Assembly: GCF_001571365.1 (NCBI RefSeq)
Contig: NZ_BCTQ01000019.1
Coordinates: 1-64,000, forward strand
Direction of reading: 5' to 3'
DNA: 64,000 nucleotides
Origin: Achromobacter denitrificans NBRC 15125
Lineage (GTDB): Bacteria; Pseudomonadota; Gammaproteobacteria; Burkholderiales; Burkholderiaceae_B
Shown: positions 52,024 to 61,413 of the stretch, piece after piece
Position numbering within the stretch: the stretch's first letter is position 1
How the letters are laid out: the number at the start of each line of letters is the position of its first letter
Position numbers and translations under genes: made by a program
Notes under the pieces: model-generated
Told to the model about the DNA's origin: nothing
What the model saw: only the letters and a program-made list of their open reading frames with translations
Database searches by the model: none

Positions 52024-53775
52024 ATGACGTTAAGCAAGAAGCTTTGGAGCATCGTGGCGCTGTTGTGGCTGGGCATCGTGAGCATCGTGCTCATCAACGC
52101 CTGGATCAACCGGTCGGAGATGATCCGCGAACGCGAAAATGCGTTGCGGCAACAGGTGGAAATGGCGATCAGCCTGATCGACAGCTACAAGGCCAAGGCC
52201 GAGAGCGGGGCCATGCCGGCGCAGGAGGCGCAAAAGGCCGCCATCGCCCAACTCCGCCCCATGCGCTACAACGCCGACAAGAGCGGCTACATCGGGATCT
52301 ACGCCACGGACCGCACGCTGGTGCTGCTGCCGCCCGACCCCAGCAAGGAAGGCACCAAGCCCGACACCAAGGACGTGAACGGCCTGGACATCAACAAACT
52401 CATCATCGAGAACGCCCGCGCGACGGCCGCCAGCCACGTCAGCGCCTACTGGTATCCCAAGCCCGGCCAGACCGAAGCCCAGGAAAAGCTGACCTACAGC
52501 CTCGAAGTCCCGGGCTGGAACTGGGCCGTGTTCATGGGCGCCTACGTCGACGACATCGACGCCGCCTTCTATTCCCAGCTCTGGCGCATCCTGGCCCTGA
52601 CCCTGGCGGTCGGCCTGGCCATCACGGCCTGCATCCTGTGGACGATGCGCAGCATCCACCGCAGCCTGGGCGGCGAGCCGGAATACGCGGCCGGCATCGC
52701 CGCGCGCATCGCCGACGGCGACCTGACCGCGACGATCTCCGTCAAGCCCGAAGACAAATCCAGCCTGCTCTACGCGATGCATCGCATGCAGGAAGGCCTG
52801 ACCCGCACGGTAACCTCGGTGCGGCGCGGCGTGGACGAAATCAACGTGGGATCGCGGGAAATCGCCGCGGGCAACACCGACCTGTCGTCGCGCACCGAGC
52901 AGCAGGCGGCCTCGCTGGAGGAAACCGCGGCCTCGATGGAAGAACTGGCCTCGACCGTGAAGCAAAACGCCGACAACGCCCGGCAGGCCAACCAGCTGGC
53001 GGCCAGCGCGTCGGAAGTGGCCGTGCGCGGCGGAACCGCCGTGTCGGACGTCGTGGACACCATGCAGGCCATTTCAAGCAGTTCCAGCAAGATCGCCGAG
53101 ATCGTGTCGGTGATCGACGGCATCGCCTTCCAGACCAACATCCTGGCGCTGAATGCCGCCGTGGAAGCGGCGCGCGCGGGCGAACAGGGCAAGGGCTTCG
53201 CGGTGGTCGCGGGCGAAGTGCGCACGCTGGCGCAACGCAGCGCGCAGGCCGCCAAGGAAATCAAGGTGCTGATCGAGGACTCGGTCAACAAGGTCGCGGT
53301 CGGCTCCGGCCAGGTGGAGCGCGCCGGCACCACCATGCAGGAGATCGTCGTCTCGGTGCAGCGCGTGACCGACATCATGGGCGAGATTTCGGCGGCGTCC
53401 GAAGAACAGTCCAGCGGCATCGACCAGGTCAACCGCGCGGTGTCGCAGATGGACGAGGTAACGCAGCAGAACGCCGCGCTGGTGGAAGAAGCCGCCGCGG
53501 CGGCCGGCTCGCTGGAAGAGCAGGCCCGGCAGCTGGCCCAGGCCGTCTCCGTATTCAAACTTCGCCAGGGCGCGGACGTGATCGACGTGGCGGCGCAACC
53601 CGTGCTGGACCGCGCCCCGCGCGCGCCCGAACTGAAGCACACGTCCAAGCCGGCCGCCGGGCGCGCGGAAAGGCGCGCCGACAAGCCCGCAGCCAAGGCC
53701 CCGGCCCAGCTGCAATCGCCCAAGCTCAAGGCCGCCGGGGCGGCCGGCAGCCGCGACGACTGGGAATCGTTCTGA
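52024..53775 (+). CDS. methyl-accepting chemotaxis protein with Cache domain
   Basis: The protein has 583 residues. An N-terminal membrane segment (about 10-30), a periplasmic single Cache_2 domain (about 35-190, [13 protein letters not shown] near the middle), a second membrane segment (about 195-215), a HAMP domain, and a long coiled signalling domain follow. The hairpin tip [22 protein letters not shown] lies near residue 365. The extreme C-terminus, DDWESF, resembles the NWETF pentapeptide that tethers CheR and CheB. ATG at 52024 has AAAGG upstream. Confidence 0.92.
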   Translation: MTLSKKLWSIVALLWLGIVSIVLINAWINRSEMIRERENALRQQVEMAISLIDSYKAKAESGAMPAQEAQKAAIAQLRPMRYNADKSGYIGIYATDRTLVLLPPDPSKEGTKPDTKDVNGLDINKLIIENARATAASHVSAYWYPKPGQTEAQEKLTYSLEVPGWNWAVFMGAYVDDIDAAFYSQLWRILALTLAVGLAITACILWTMRSIHRSLGGEPEYAAGIAARIADGDLTATISVKPEDKSSLLYAMHRMQEGLTRTVTSVRRGVDEINVGSREIAAGNTDLSSRTEQQAASLEETAASMEELASTVKQNADNARQANQLAASASEVAVRGGTAVSDVVDTMQAISSSSSKIAEIVSVIDGIAFQTNILALNAAVEAARAGEQGKGFAVVAGEVRTLAQRSAQAAKEIKVLIEDSVNKVAVGSGQVERAGTTMQEIVVSVQRVTDIMGEISAASEEQSSGIDQVNRAVSQMDEVTQQNAALVEEAAAAAGSLEEQARQLAQAVSVFKLRQGADVIDVAAQPVLDRAPRAPELKHTSKPAAGRAERRADKPAAKAPAQLQSPKLKAAGAAGSRDDWESF

Positions 53776-53811
53776 GGCCCCGGGCCAGGACAGCCCGGAA
53801 TCCCATGCAAG

Positions 53812-53840
53812 AAAAGCCACCCCAAGGGGTGGCTTTTTGT
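53812..53840. terminator. intrinsic terminator after the chemotaxis gene
   Basis: AAAAGCCACCCC pairs with GGGGTGGCTTTT with a two-base gap, followed by more T. It is a strong Rho-independent terminator and works from both sides: it also lies after the YbjN gene on the minus strand. Confidence 0.9.
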
Positions 53841-53943
53841 TGCCGGCGGCGTCAGTCCGCCTGCATCTTGCCGATGATGTCGGGCGCGAAGGCGTCGGGA
53901 GGATGCGGCGCCGCCCGTCCCCGGGCGGCTGGCGCGTCCCGGA

Positions 53944-54393
53944 TCAGGACTGCTGGTTCGCGAACTCGCGCATGATACGGGCGAACTCCTCGGCGCCGCT
54001 GTTGAGCATGCGGATGTAGCGGATGAACAAGGCCGCGCTCAATTGCGGATTGCTCGCCGAAATCAGGAATTCCACGGTGGCCACGATGTTGTCGTTCTTG
54101 CTGGAGGCGTATACCTTCACGCCCTTGCAGCGGCCGTTCACCAGGGAAATGGCCTGCAGGGCGGCGGCGAACTCCTCGTCGCTGTCCAGGGGCCAGAAGT
54201 TGGGGAACACCAGGCGCGCGAAATCCTCGTCGTCCGCATCGGAGATCAGGATGTAGTTGCGGCCTTCGACCTTGAAGATCAGGTCCGAGGTATTGGACTG
54301 CTCGTCCCAATCGATCTGGCCGCGATTGAATCCTTCGCTCTCCAGCAAGGATTGAAAATAGCGGGTCATGCGTTCGGCTGATTCACGACTCAT
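53944..54393 (-). CDS. YbjN-domain protein
   Basis: The protein has 149 residues. It has the YbjN fold, similar to type III secretion chaperones: MTRYFQSLLESEGF at the start and LNSGAEEFARIMREF at the end, with ILISDADDEDFARLV in the middle. YbjN proteins act as chaperone-like or regulatory factors. It is the last gene of the operon with the AAA+ protease and the membrane protein, which suggests an adaptor or substrate-handling role. Confidence 0.8.
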   Translation of the reverse strand: MSRESAERMTRYFQSLLESEGFNRGQIDWDEQSNTSDLIFKVEGRNYILISDADDEDFARLVFPNFWPLDSDEEFAAALQAISLVNGRCKGVKVYASSKNDNIVATVEFLISASNPQLSAALFIRYIRMLNSGAEEFARIMREFANQQS

Positions 54394-54441
54394 GATGGGA
54401 AATACTCCGTTGAGGGATGGTGATGATAAGGGACGCGCCGA

Positions 54442-56328
54442 TCAGGACGCGTCTTCATTGCTGGCGCGGCGCATGACGCGCACCACGAACATGATCAAGG
54501 CGATCAAAAATACCAGGAACAGCAGCTGCGAGGACGAGGCCAGGGAGCTTTCGCGCCACTGGTCCAGGCATTCGGAGCTGGAAGGCTGGTGCTGGACGAT
54601 CTCGTTGCGGGCGCAGTCGAGGATGGCGGTGGGCGCCCCCTCGGCCGCCGGATTGCCGGCCGCGGTCGCGCCCGGGCCCTGGCGGTGCAGCCAGTAGGCG
54701 TACGACATGGCATCGGTGCCCGCCTGCAGGTCGCGATGGTCCTGGATACGGCTGCCGATCTCCAGCAGCACGAAGCTCGCCGTGACGCCGAGCGCGGCGT
54801 TGCGCACCCGTTGATGGCTTTCGACGCGGATGTTCTGGGCCTTCCGCACCTCGTGGGCGACGTGGCGCAGGCGGGCGCGCACCGTGCTCTCGTAGCTATT
54901 GACCAGTTCCTTGAGGGAGAAGGCGTCGTCCAGCTTGCGTGCCACACTTTCCGGAATCAGGCCGGGGGGCTCGCCGCGCCCCAGGCGCCCGATCTGCACG
55001 TCCATGTTGGCTTTCATCAGGTCGGCGATCGCGCTGTCCAGGACCGCCTCGATCTTGTCGTTGATGGACAGGGCCACCCGCTCGGGCATGGTGAGCCGCT
55101 GCGTCGTCAACGCGTAGAAGGCGCCCGCCGCGGCCGCGAACGCCATGGCCAGCGTGGCGCCGTCCGGCAGCGCGCGGCTGCGCCAGGCGGCGACCTGGCC
55201 CAGCCAATCGGCGAACCCGCCGGCGGCGGGCGCCAGCGCCGGATGCAGGGACAGGAGCAGCAGCGAGGCGAACGCCGCGTAGGCAAACAGGTGCCCCAGC
55301 CGCGTCAGGCGGGTGACGTGCTTGCTGATCCAGATCGGCAGGCTCAGGTTCCAGCGATACCAGGCCAGATCGGCGAGGCCGCCCGGCGTGATGCGGGCCG
55401 GGCCGGTCAGCACCGCCCGCAGTTCGTCGGGCAGCTGCCGCAACTTGTCGGGAATCACGGGCGCGGTCTCGCGCACGTCTTCCAGCAAGTCCCACAGGGC
55501 GCGCACCACGCGGGCGCGCTGGATCGCGGGCATCGGCAGTTCCTCGGCCCTGCCGAACATCTCGCGCAGGTCTTCCAGGCGATTGATGTAGAGCGCCAGA
55601 TTGCCCTTGCTGCCCGCCACCTTGGCCATGAGCGCGGCGCGCAGCAGGATGCCGTAGCGCCCCGCCTCGGTCTGCATGCAGGGATCCTGCTTGAAGGTCT
55701 CGGGAGACAGGCTCACCGCGAGCGAAACGCAGTTGGGCGCGTCCTTCGGCGGAGGCGAACGCACCAGCAACTTGAGCAGGTCCTCGTTCAGGGCCGAACT
55801 GCTGGCCATGTGGAACGCATAGTCGACCGGCGTATTGTTGATCGAGAAGCTGCGGGCCGCGCTGCTCTTGAAATCGCTGACCTCGGCCCCGCCGGCCGAC
55901 TGCGACTGGGGCAGGGCCTTGTTGTCGCCCGGCCTGGCGTCCTGCGCCTCATCCTTCGGCGCGCGCACGGCGGGCGGCAGCGCGCGCAGCGCGACGCGCC
56001 CGCGCCCCTCCGCGCGGGTGGGCAACAGATTCTTGAGGTTGGAGCGCTCGACGGTCGCGGATTGCTCGGCGGTCCGCTTGGACGTGTTTTCCGCCGGAAG
56101 GCGCCTTGCCGGGGCGGCCGGCTCGCTCTCGGGCGCCTTGTCGGCCGCGGCCGGCGTCGGTTCGAGCACGACGGCGAAATTCAGGTCCGGCTTACCCGCG
56201 GCCGAATCGAAATAGCAGTACACCTTCTCCTGGTAATGGCTGTTCTCGGCGATGCCGGTGTACCAGTGGGACAGTTCATCCAGCCATTTCGCCGCGGGAG
56301 CGGCGCCATCGGCAACGTCGGAGTTCAT
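54442..56328 (-). CDS. multi-pass membrane protein of unknown function
   Basis: The protein has 628 residues. The N-terminal half (1-330) is soluble, with a Pro/Ala-rich low-complexity stretch (about 55-150). Membrane segments are visible near 345-365 (LFAYAAFASLLLLSL), 395-412 (LAMAFAAAAGAFYAL), 520-535 and 600-620 (LLFLVFLIALIMFVV). A helical segment with DKIEAVLDSAIADLMKAN lies between. I do not recognise a family. Its ATG overlaps the stop of the AAA+ protease gene (ATGA), so the two are translationally coupled and probably work together at the membrane. Confidence 0.75.
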   Translation of the reverse strand: MNSDVADGAAPAAKWLDELSHWYTGIAENSHYQEKVYCYFDSAAGKPDLNFAVVLEPTPAAADKAPESEPAAPARRLPAENTSKRTAEQSATVERSNLKNLLPTRAEGRGRVALRALPPAVRAPKDEAQDARPGDNKALPQSQSAGGAEVSDFKSSAARSFSINNTPVDYAFHMASSSALNEDLLKLLVRSPPPKDAPNCVSLAVSLSPETFKQDPCMQTEAGRYGILLRAALMAKVAGSKGNLALYINRLEDLREMFGRAEELPMPAIQRARVVRALWDLLEDVRETAPVIPDKLRQLPDELRAVLTGPARITPGGLADLAWYRWNLSLPIWISKHVTRLTRLGHLFAYAAFASLLLLSLHPALAPAAGGFADWLGQVAAWRSRALPDGATLAMAFAAAAGAFYALTTQRLTMPERVALSINDKIEAVLDSAIADLMKANMDVQIGRLGRGEPPGLIPESVARKLDDAFSLKELVNSYESTVRARLRHVAHEVRKAQNIRVESHQRVRNAALGVTASFVLLEIGSRIQDHRDLQAGTDAMSYAYWLHRQGPGATAAGNPAAEGAPTAILDCARNEIVQHQPSSSECLDQWRESSLASSSQLLFLVFLIALIMFVVRVMRRASNEDAS

Positions 56329-58796
56329 TCGGCCTCGTCCTCAAATAACGTCAGCAGCGCCGATCGGTCGAGCACGTGCTCTGCCTGCAGTTTCTCGCTC
56401 ACCGCGGCGAGCAAGCCGTACCGGGCCCGGAGCAAGTCGCCCGCCCGCGCGTACTGCTCGGCCACCAGCGCCCTCGCCTCGGTCTCGTCGGGCCGAGTCG
56501 TATGCCAGTTGGGATGCGCGGTGCTGAAGCCGTACACGCCGAGCGCGGCTTCGGCCAGTCGGCGCGCGACGGCCAGGTCGTTGTGGGTGCCCGTGCCGCC
56601 TGCCCCCGTGCTCACCTCGTCCTCGCCGAAGACCAGGGCCTCGGCGGCGCGGCCGGCCAGCACCATGCAGATCCGGTCCAGCAATTCGGCGCGGGTCTGA
56701 TTGTGGTCGGCGCTCTTGATGCCGACGAAGCCCAACGCGCCCTGGTCGTCCGCGACGACCGACGCCACCTGCAGATGTTCGCGCAGGCTGGGCAGCAGCA
56801 GGGCGACCACGGCATGGCCGGCTTCGTGGCATGCCGTCCGGGCCAGCTGCGGACCGTGCAGCGGATTGCGGACCGCCTGCGGCGGAATGCGGAAAATCTC
56901 GCCTTGCAGGTCCTCCGCGGTGATGGCGCGGTTGCCGTCCAGGCGCGCGCGCCGGCGCGCGCCCCGCACCAGCAACTCCACGTCGGCGCCGGTCAGGCCC
57001 AGGGACAGGCTGGCGCAATCGCGCAGCGCTTCGGGCGCAATCTCATAGGCGTACGGCTTGAGCTTGGCGAGGTAGATGGCTTGCAGCGCCGCCACGTCGG
57101 GGCGGCTGATCGGAATCACGCGGTCCAGCCGGCCGGCCCGCTGCAAGGCGGGATCCACGTTGTCGGCGTGGTTGGTCGCGCCGATCACGATCACCTGGCT
57201 CCGGTCGTCGAAGCCGTCGAGTTCGCTGAGCAGCGCATTCAGGAAGGCGGTGTTCCAGGAGGCATTCTGCCCCTGGAAGGTCTCCCGGTTGCCCAGCGTA
57301 TCGATCTCATCGATGAAAAGGATGCTGGGCGCCTGCTGGCGCGCCGCGGCGAAAGTGGCCGACATCAGCTGGACGCACTCGTCGAGCCCGTTGCCCACCA
57401 TCCAGTCCTTGACCGGCGCCACGGCCGTGAAGGCGATGCCGCAATCGAGAGCGATCGCGCGCGCCAGCGTCGTCTTGCCGGTGCCCGGCGGACCGGCGAA
57501 CAAGGCGCCCCGGTCCACCTCCTTCCACTGGATCTCTCCGCGCATCGCCAGCCGCAGATCGTTGAAGAGCTGGCCCGCCCAGCGCTTGGCGCTCTCCACG
57601 CCTTGCAGATCGTCGAGGCGGATGGAAGCGCCGGCCGACTGCACCTGGTTGCGTTGGTCGGCCAGCTGGCGCAGGCCGGCGAGCCAGTCGCGCTCGATTT
57701 TCAGCGTATTGACGCACAGCAGTTCCTGCGGCCCGATGGCGGCCGCCCACGACGGCGTGATCGCGCTCGGGTCGGCGCCGGGGAAGCGCCGTCCGGCGTA
57801 TTCCGCGAGCCGCTCGGCATTCATCATCGGAATGCTCAGATAGCCGTCGCTGCGCACCAGCGACAAGAACTCCCGCGGCAATTGGTTGCGCGACGTGCAG
57901 AACAGAATCATGCCGAAGGCGCGCTGCTCCGCCATGCGTATCACCAGGTCCTGGAACTCCGCGGTGACGCGCGTATCCAGCTGATAGGTGTTCAGCGCCG
58001 GGCAGAGATTGGCCAGGGCGCTGCGCAGGTTCCTGGCATAGCGCGGAAACGGATTCTCGACGATGAATACCGGCAGCAAGGCGTTGGCCTGCAAGCGCTG
58101 CTGGATCTGCTGCGCCACCGGCATGACGAAGAACTCCCACACATCCTGGGTGTTGGGGTCCATGGGCTCGTCGGCATCGTTGACCGAGTCCGGATCGTCC
58201 GGCGCGCGGGACAGGCCCGGCAAGGGATTGCGGCGCAGGCGCGCCAGCAGATGCTGCGAAATCGCGCCGGGCGTTCCGGGAGCCGGCACCGCCGGCGCGG
58301 CGGACGAGATATCCCGCGCGCGGGCCGATCCGGCGCCGGCCGGCGCGCGCGGCGCTGACACGGACGGGGGTACGGGTGCGGGCGCGGGCGCCGTTGAGGC
58401 GGCGGCAGACGCCTTGCCAGGCTCGGCGGCTTGCCGCGATACGGCGGGCAGCGTTGCGGCCGCCGGTGCTTGAGCCCGCTCTTCCGCCGGTGCTCGAACC
58501 GATGCTTGCTCCGGTGCTTCGGCCGGTGCCGCGACGGCCCGCGGCTTGCTGCCTGACCGGGCCGTCAGCTGACGCAGCAGTTCCGAGTGGCCTCGCGGCG
58601 CGCGCGGCGGGCTGGACCGATCCACGGGTTTCGGCGTCGCAGAGGATTCCGCCGTCGGCGCCGGCGTCCGGCCAGCAGGAGGGGGACTCGCCGGCAGCCT
58701 GCCGTTGCCCTGAATCCAATCCGTTATTCGACCCAACACCACTCCCTGCCGGCCCCCTGGCCCAAAAATCGAATGAGTAACACGTCCGTCCAGCAC
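56325..58796 (-). CDS. FtsH-like AAA+ zinc metalloprotease without the usual membrane anchor
   Basis: The protein has 823 residues. Residues 1 to about 180 are Pro/Ala-rich and disordered. About 200-400 is a separate region with an AAA-like feel (MILFCTSRNQLP). The AAA+ module follows: Walker A GPPGTGKTT (near 435), Walker B ILFIDEIDT, arginine finger region LQRAGRLDRVI. The M41 peptidase has HEAGH (near 656) and the third zinc-ligand region GTHNDLAVARR (near 738). So it should be an active ATP-dependent protease. FtsH proper has two N-terminal membrane helices; none is seen here. It starts with GTG at 58796 and has only a weak ribosome binding site. Confidence 0.85.
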   Translation of the reverse strand: MLDGRVTHSIFGPGGRQGVVLGRITDWIQGNGRLPASPPPAGRTPAPTAESSATPKPVDRSSPPRAPRGHSELLRQLTARSGSKPRAVAAPAEAPEQASVRAPAEERAQAPAAATLPAVSRQAAEPGKASAAASTAPAPAPVPPSVSAPRAPAGAGSARARDISSAAPAVPAPGTPGAISQHLLARLRRNPLPGLSRAPDDPDSVNDADEPMDPNTQDVWEFFVMPVAQQIQQRLQANALLPVFIVENPFPRYARNLRSALANLCPALNTYQLDTRVTAEFQDLVIRMAEQRAFGMILFCTSRNQLPREFLSLVRSDGYLSIPMMNAERLAEYAGRRFPGADPSAITPSWAAAIGPQELLCVNTLKIERDWLAGLRQLADQRNQVQSAGASIRLDDLQGVESAKRWAGQLFNDLRLAMRGEIQWKEVDRGALFAGPPGTGKTTLARAIALDCGIAFTAVAPVKDWMVGNGLDECVQLMSATFAAARQQAPSILFIDEIDTLGNRETFQGQNASWNTAFLNALLSELDGFDDRSQVIVIGATNHADNVDPALQRAGRLDRVIPISRPDVAALQAIYLAKLKPYAYEIAPEALRDCASLSLGLTGADVELLVRGARRRARLDGNRAITAEDLQGEIFRIPPQAVRNPLHGPQLARTACHEAGHAVVALLLPSLREHLQVASVVADDQGALGFVGIKSADHNQTRAELLDRICMVLAGRAAEALVFGEDEVSTGAGGTGTHNDLAVARRLAEAALGVYGFSTAHPNWHTTRPDETEARALVAEQYARAGDLLRARYGLLAAVSEKLQAEHVLDRSALLTLFEDEAE

Positions 58797-58990
58797 GACG
58801 CGCCGCCCGGCGGCACATCATGCAAGGGCCGTATTACATCTGAAAATTGAATGTGACGAAAGGAAAAATGATACGGGTGTCTTGCGCGGATGCGCGAAGA
58901 GGCTCCGCGACGCTTGGGATGAGCCCGCGAAAACCGGGAGCCATGCAAGGCAACTGCTCAGTAAGCCCTTGATTCGATTTGAACAGAGCG

Positions 58991-59007
58991 GCGAGATTCG
59001 AACTCGC
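58991..59007 (-). pseudogene. tRNA T-arm-like remnant, possible attachment site
   Basis: On the minus strand GCGAG-TTCGAAT-CTCGC forms a perfect 5-base stem with the canonical 7-base T-loop. No acceptor, D- or anticodon arm is found upstream, so there is no intact tRNA. It may be the 3' part of a tRNA left by integration of a mobile element. The gap 58797-59239 shows no gene I can support; the frames there (for example 58818-59342 and 58882-59361) have no protein-like character. Confidence 0.35.
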
Positions 59008-59239
59008 TGCCTTCGGCTGCCTTCCAGAAAACGTCCTTCCGCCGAATTCGGGAAATATATGGCTGGAATCGCTAAGTCCGTCTCTTCATTGGATTTCCAG
59101 CCATTCGAGGCCCACCAAGGTCTTCCCGCATCCTGCCGCGGCCGCAAAAAATCAGCCGCGCGATCGCCCACGACACCGCGTGCCTGTAGCCTTTTTGAGG
59201 TCTGTGCGTCCGGGAAATTCCCTGCCTTGCAGCAGCCCC

Positions 59240-60325
59240 CTAGTGGACCCACCCTACAGTCATTCGCGTGCAACGCCCTTGATCTTCGTCCGTGCATCGC
59301 ATTGAAAGAAATACCGCTTTCCCGTCGACTATTGTGTCCCAATGGAGCTCTTCGTCATTGACGCTTTTGGGTGGGCCCAGTCGAGCGGTCACATCGCTTC
59401 TATGCAAACCAAGCAGATTGATCTTGATGTCATCCACACCTCGCCGCCGCAACCAGAATGGCGCGTCTTCGCTTCGTAGATAGATGTATTGCACTTTTCC
59501 GCTGGTTGAATTGGTGGCCACATAGATACCCCCCTTTTTATCGCCATAATTGTAGACATGCGTAGCCCCCTCTTTATCGACATTCACATTCAAAGGCTCG
59601 CCGTAGGTATTTTTCATATCCGCAACACCATCGCCAAATCTCAACCCTGCGAATTGAAAAAAATCGATGAGCGTTGGATTCTTGGGAGGCTGCTTCGAGA
59701 GCGCATCTATCATTTTCTTATTATCTCTACGCTCCACCCACAGTTGCGCTTTCACCTGATGGGACCGGTCAAAAGCAATGCCATCCTTGGGTTGATCCAG
59801 CATAAGAATAAAGACCACATCGGCAAACCGAGACTGTTGCGGACGGTCCGCGAACAAGTACCAGCGCTCTGCCTCATACCCATCCTTTATCTTGGATGGG
59901 ATTCTTTTTACAGGCTTCACTCCCAAGCACTTCCCCAGGTCGGATGCCACCGAATCCAATGTGCCGCGCCAATTCTGCATAATCCCCTGCGTCTGCACAC
60001 CCTTCAACGGCGCAACGTCGAAAGATTTCATGAGATCACAAATGAGAGTTGGGCTATCCGCACGCAGAGAATGTTGAACGAACAGTTGGCAGCTCTTATA
60101 GCCCGGCGCAGGCTTTGACAACTCTCTAAGCCCTCCTTCATCAGAGATTTCCATCAATAATTTCCCGTGCATGCCGGGAAAGTCGTCGAGGGCAAGTCTC
60201 GCCAATTGCTCCGCGTTGGCGCAATCCTGCTCGTTTTGCGCAAACGCAGGGGAAAGGCCAAACGGGGTAAAAAACAGGCCCAGAAAAGTTGATAGCCCGA
60301 ACAATGAAGTTTGCGCGCGTTTCAT
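59240..60325 (-). CDS. exported protein with two BamE-like domains
   Basis: The protein has 361 residues. A signal peptide ends near SPAFAQ. The middle (about 30-210) is unrecognised with paired Cys. The C-terminal part has two consecutive BamE/SmpA-like repeats: FGDGVADMKNTYGEP... and LHRSDVTARLGPP..., the second ending CTRMTVGWVH. The domains occur in lipoproteins but no lipobox is seen. The base composition is clearly lower in G+C than neighbouring genes. The start at 60325 is followed by the zinc-ribbon gene upstream in the same direction (18 bases apart). Confidence 0.7.
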   Translation of the reverse strand: MKRAQTSLFGLSTFLGLFFTPFGLSPAFAQNEQDCANAEQLARLALDDFPGMHGKLLMEISDEGGLRELSKPAPGYKSCQLFVQHSLRADSPTLICDLMKSFDVAPLKGVQTQGIMQNWRGTLDSVASDLGKCLGVKPVKRIPSKIKDGYEAERWYLFADRPQQSRFADVVFILMLDQPKDGIAFDRSHQVKAQLWVERRDNKKMIDALSKQPPKNPTLIDFFQFAGLRFGDGVADMKNTYGEPLNVNVDKEGATHVYNYGDKKGGIYVATNSTSGKVQYIYLRSEDAPFWLRRRGVDDIKINLLGLHRSDVTARLGPPKSVNDEELHWDTIVDGKAVFLSMRCTDEDQGRCTRMTVGWVH

Positions 60326-60343
60326 TTAGCCGCCCCTCAAGAT

Positions 60344-60691
60344 TTATCTGTAGGTCTTTGAGAGCTCGAAGAAGAACCATGCGATGCCCAGCCCCGCGAA
60401 GAACAGCAGAAATCGCAATAACGTTTGTCCCAATTTCGATTCAGCAAACCGCCAGCCGACAAGCGCTGAAATTGCGCCGAGGAGCAAATTATCCGAGACA
60501 GACCAGACATACAGAAATGCTGCCACGCCAATGAGAAAAGAAAGGCCAGATAAGACATCGCCCGACCTTTCCTCTGCACTGCGTGACTTTATCCAGTCCG
60601 GCTTTTTGTTCGGTTTAAAGGTGTGACAACGCTGGCAGACTCCCCCTGGGTATACATACTCGCGATAGCAGCCTTTGCACAGTTCAAGCAT
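60344..60691 (-). CDS. small membrane protein with N-terminal zinc ribbon
   Basis: The protein has 115 residues. CKGCYREYVYPGGVCQRC at the N-terminus is a C-x2-C...C-x2-C zinc ribbon. Two membrane segments follow (about 50-70 and 85-105). I do not recognise a family. It is the probable first gene of an operon with the exported protein downstream. G+C is lower than in the surrounding genome. Confidence 0.65.
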   Translation of the reverse strand: MLELCKGCYREYVYPGGVCQRCHTFKPNKKPDWIKSRSAEERSGDVLSGLSFLIGVAAFLYVWSVSDNLLLGAISALVGWRFAESKLGQTLLRFLLFFAGLGIAWFFFELSKTYR

Positions 60692-61413
60692 TTTCGCCCC
60701 CTTCGCAATATTGCGATTGAGAATCTCACTTTACTGATCCGGCTCGTCCATTTTCGGGTGATCGATCACTGACAAGGCTGCCATTCCTTTAGCCGAGGCC
60801 AAGGGTCTACGCGTGCACGCGTGCGGGGATGTTTTGGGATTGTTCGTGCTTAGCCCGCGTAGTCGCAGAGAGGGCCCGCCTTGCCCTGCCCTGTCTCGCA
60901 GGCGATCCCGCAGAAACTGGCACTCGATACCTTCATGGGCTTCACGTCGTGTCCACCTCTCTGCCACCACTGTCGACGGCAAGGCCAGCGGTGGAGCTTA
61001 TGGTGAAACGCTACGGAAATAATACTGAAGGGCCTCGACAAATCAAGCCCGATCAAGGGAATTCCCTTGTCTCGCCTCGCCACTGTATTCCGTGGCGCCA
61101 GCCCCGCTCAACATGGATGATGCAATCGTCACGCCCATGTCAATAGCGCCGGCAAGCCGGCCGCATCCAGGCACGCGAAATTGGGAACGAGTTGTTGACA
61201 TTGCCCGATTGGGACAAGGCCCCGGGGCGGACTTGGATCGTGGCAAGGTTCGCCATCTCCACGGCTTACTCCCTTATGTACTTGGTCGCGCGGCGAAGCA
61301 CGCACTAGTCCCCTGGCAACGTTTCGGCTGACGAAAAGCTTCAGCGTTGAGCTTGCCCGCCACTTCCGCTCGGCCCATCATCCAGCGATCAACAGCGACG
61401 ACAGGGACTACCC
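60692..61413. other. gene-free stretch with palindromes
   Basis: No protein frame here has family character; short frames on both strands are probably chance. Two perfect palindromes are present: ACGCGTGCACGCGT (60809-60822) and CAAGGGAATTCCCTTG (61054-61069). The stretch could be a decayed island end. No insertion-sequence ends or transposase remnants can be identified. Confidence 0.4.

Noticed and set aside
56376-58358. Plus-strand frame of 660 codons
   Set aside because: Antisense to the AAA+ protease gene whose Walker and HEAGH motifs are certain.
58980-59075. Complete tRNA gene on the minus strand
   Set aside because: Only the T-arm is convincing; no matching acceptor stem, D-arm or anticodon arm could be drawn.
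58818-59361. Overlapping frames on both strands next to the T-arm remnant
   Set aside because: Neither has a domain, a clear ribosome binding site or a typical codon pattern.
60829-61146. Plus-strand frame of 105 codons in the gene-free stretch
   Set aside because: No motif, no ribosome binding site; it crosses the palindrome region. I considered a transposase remnant but found no DDE or integrase signature.
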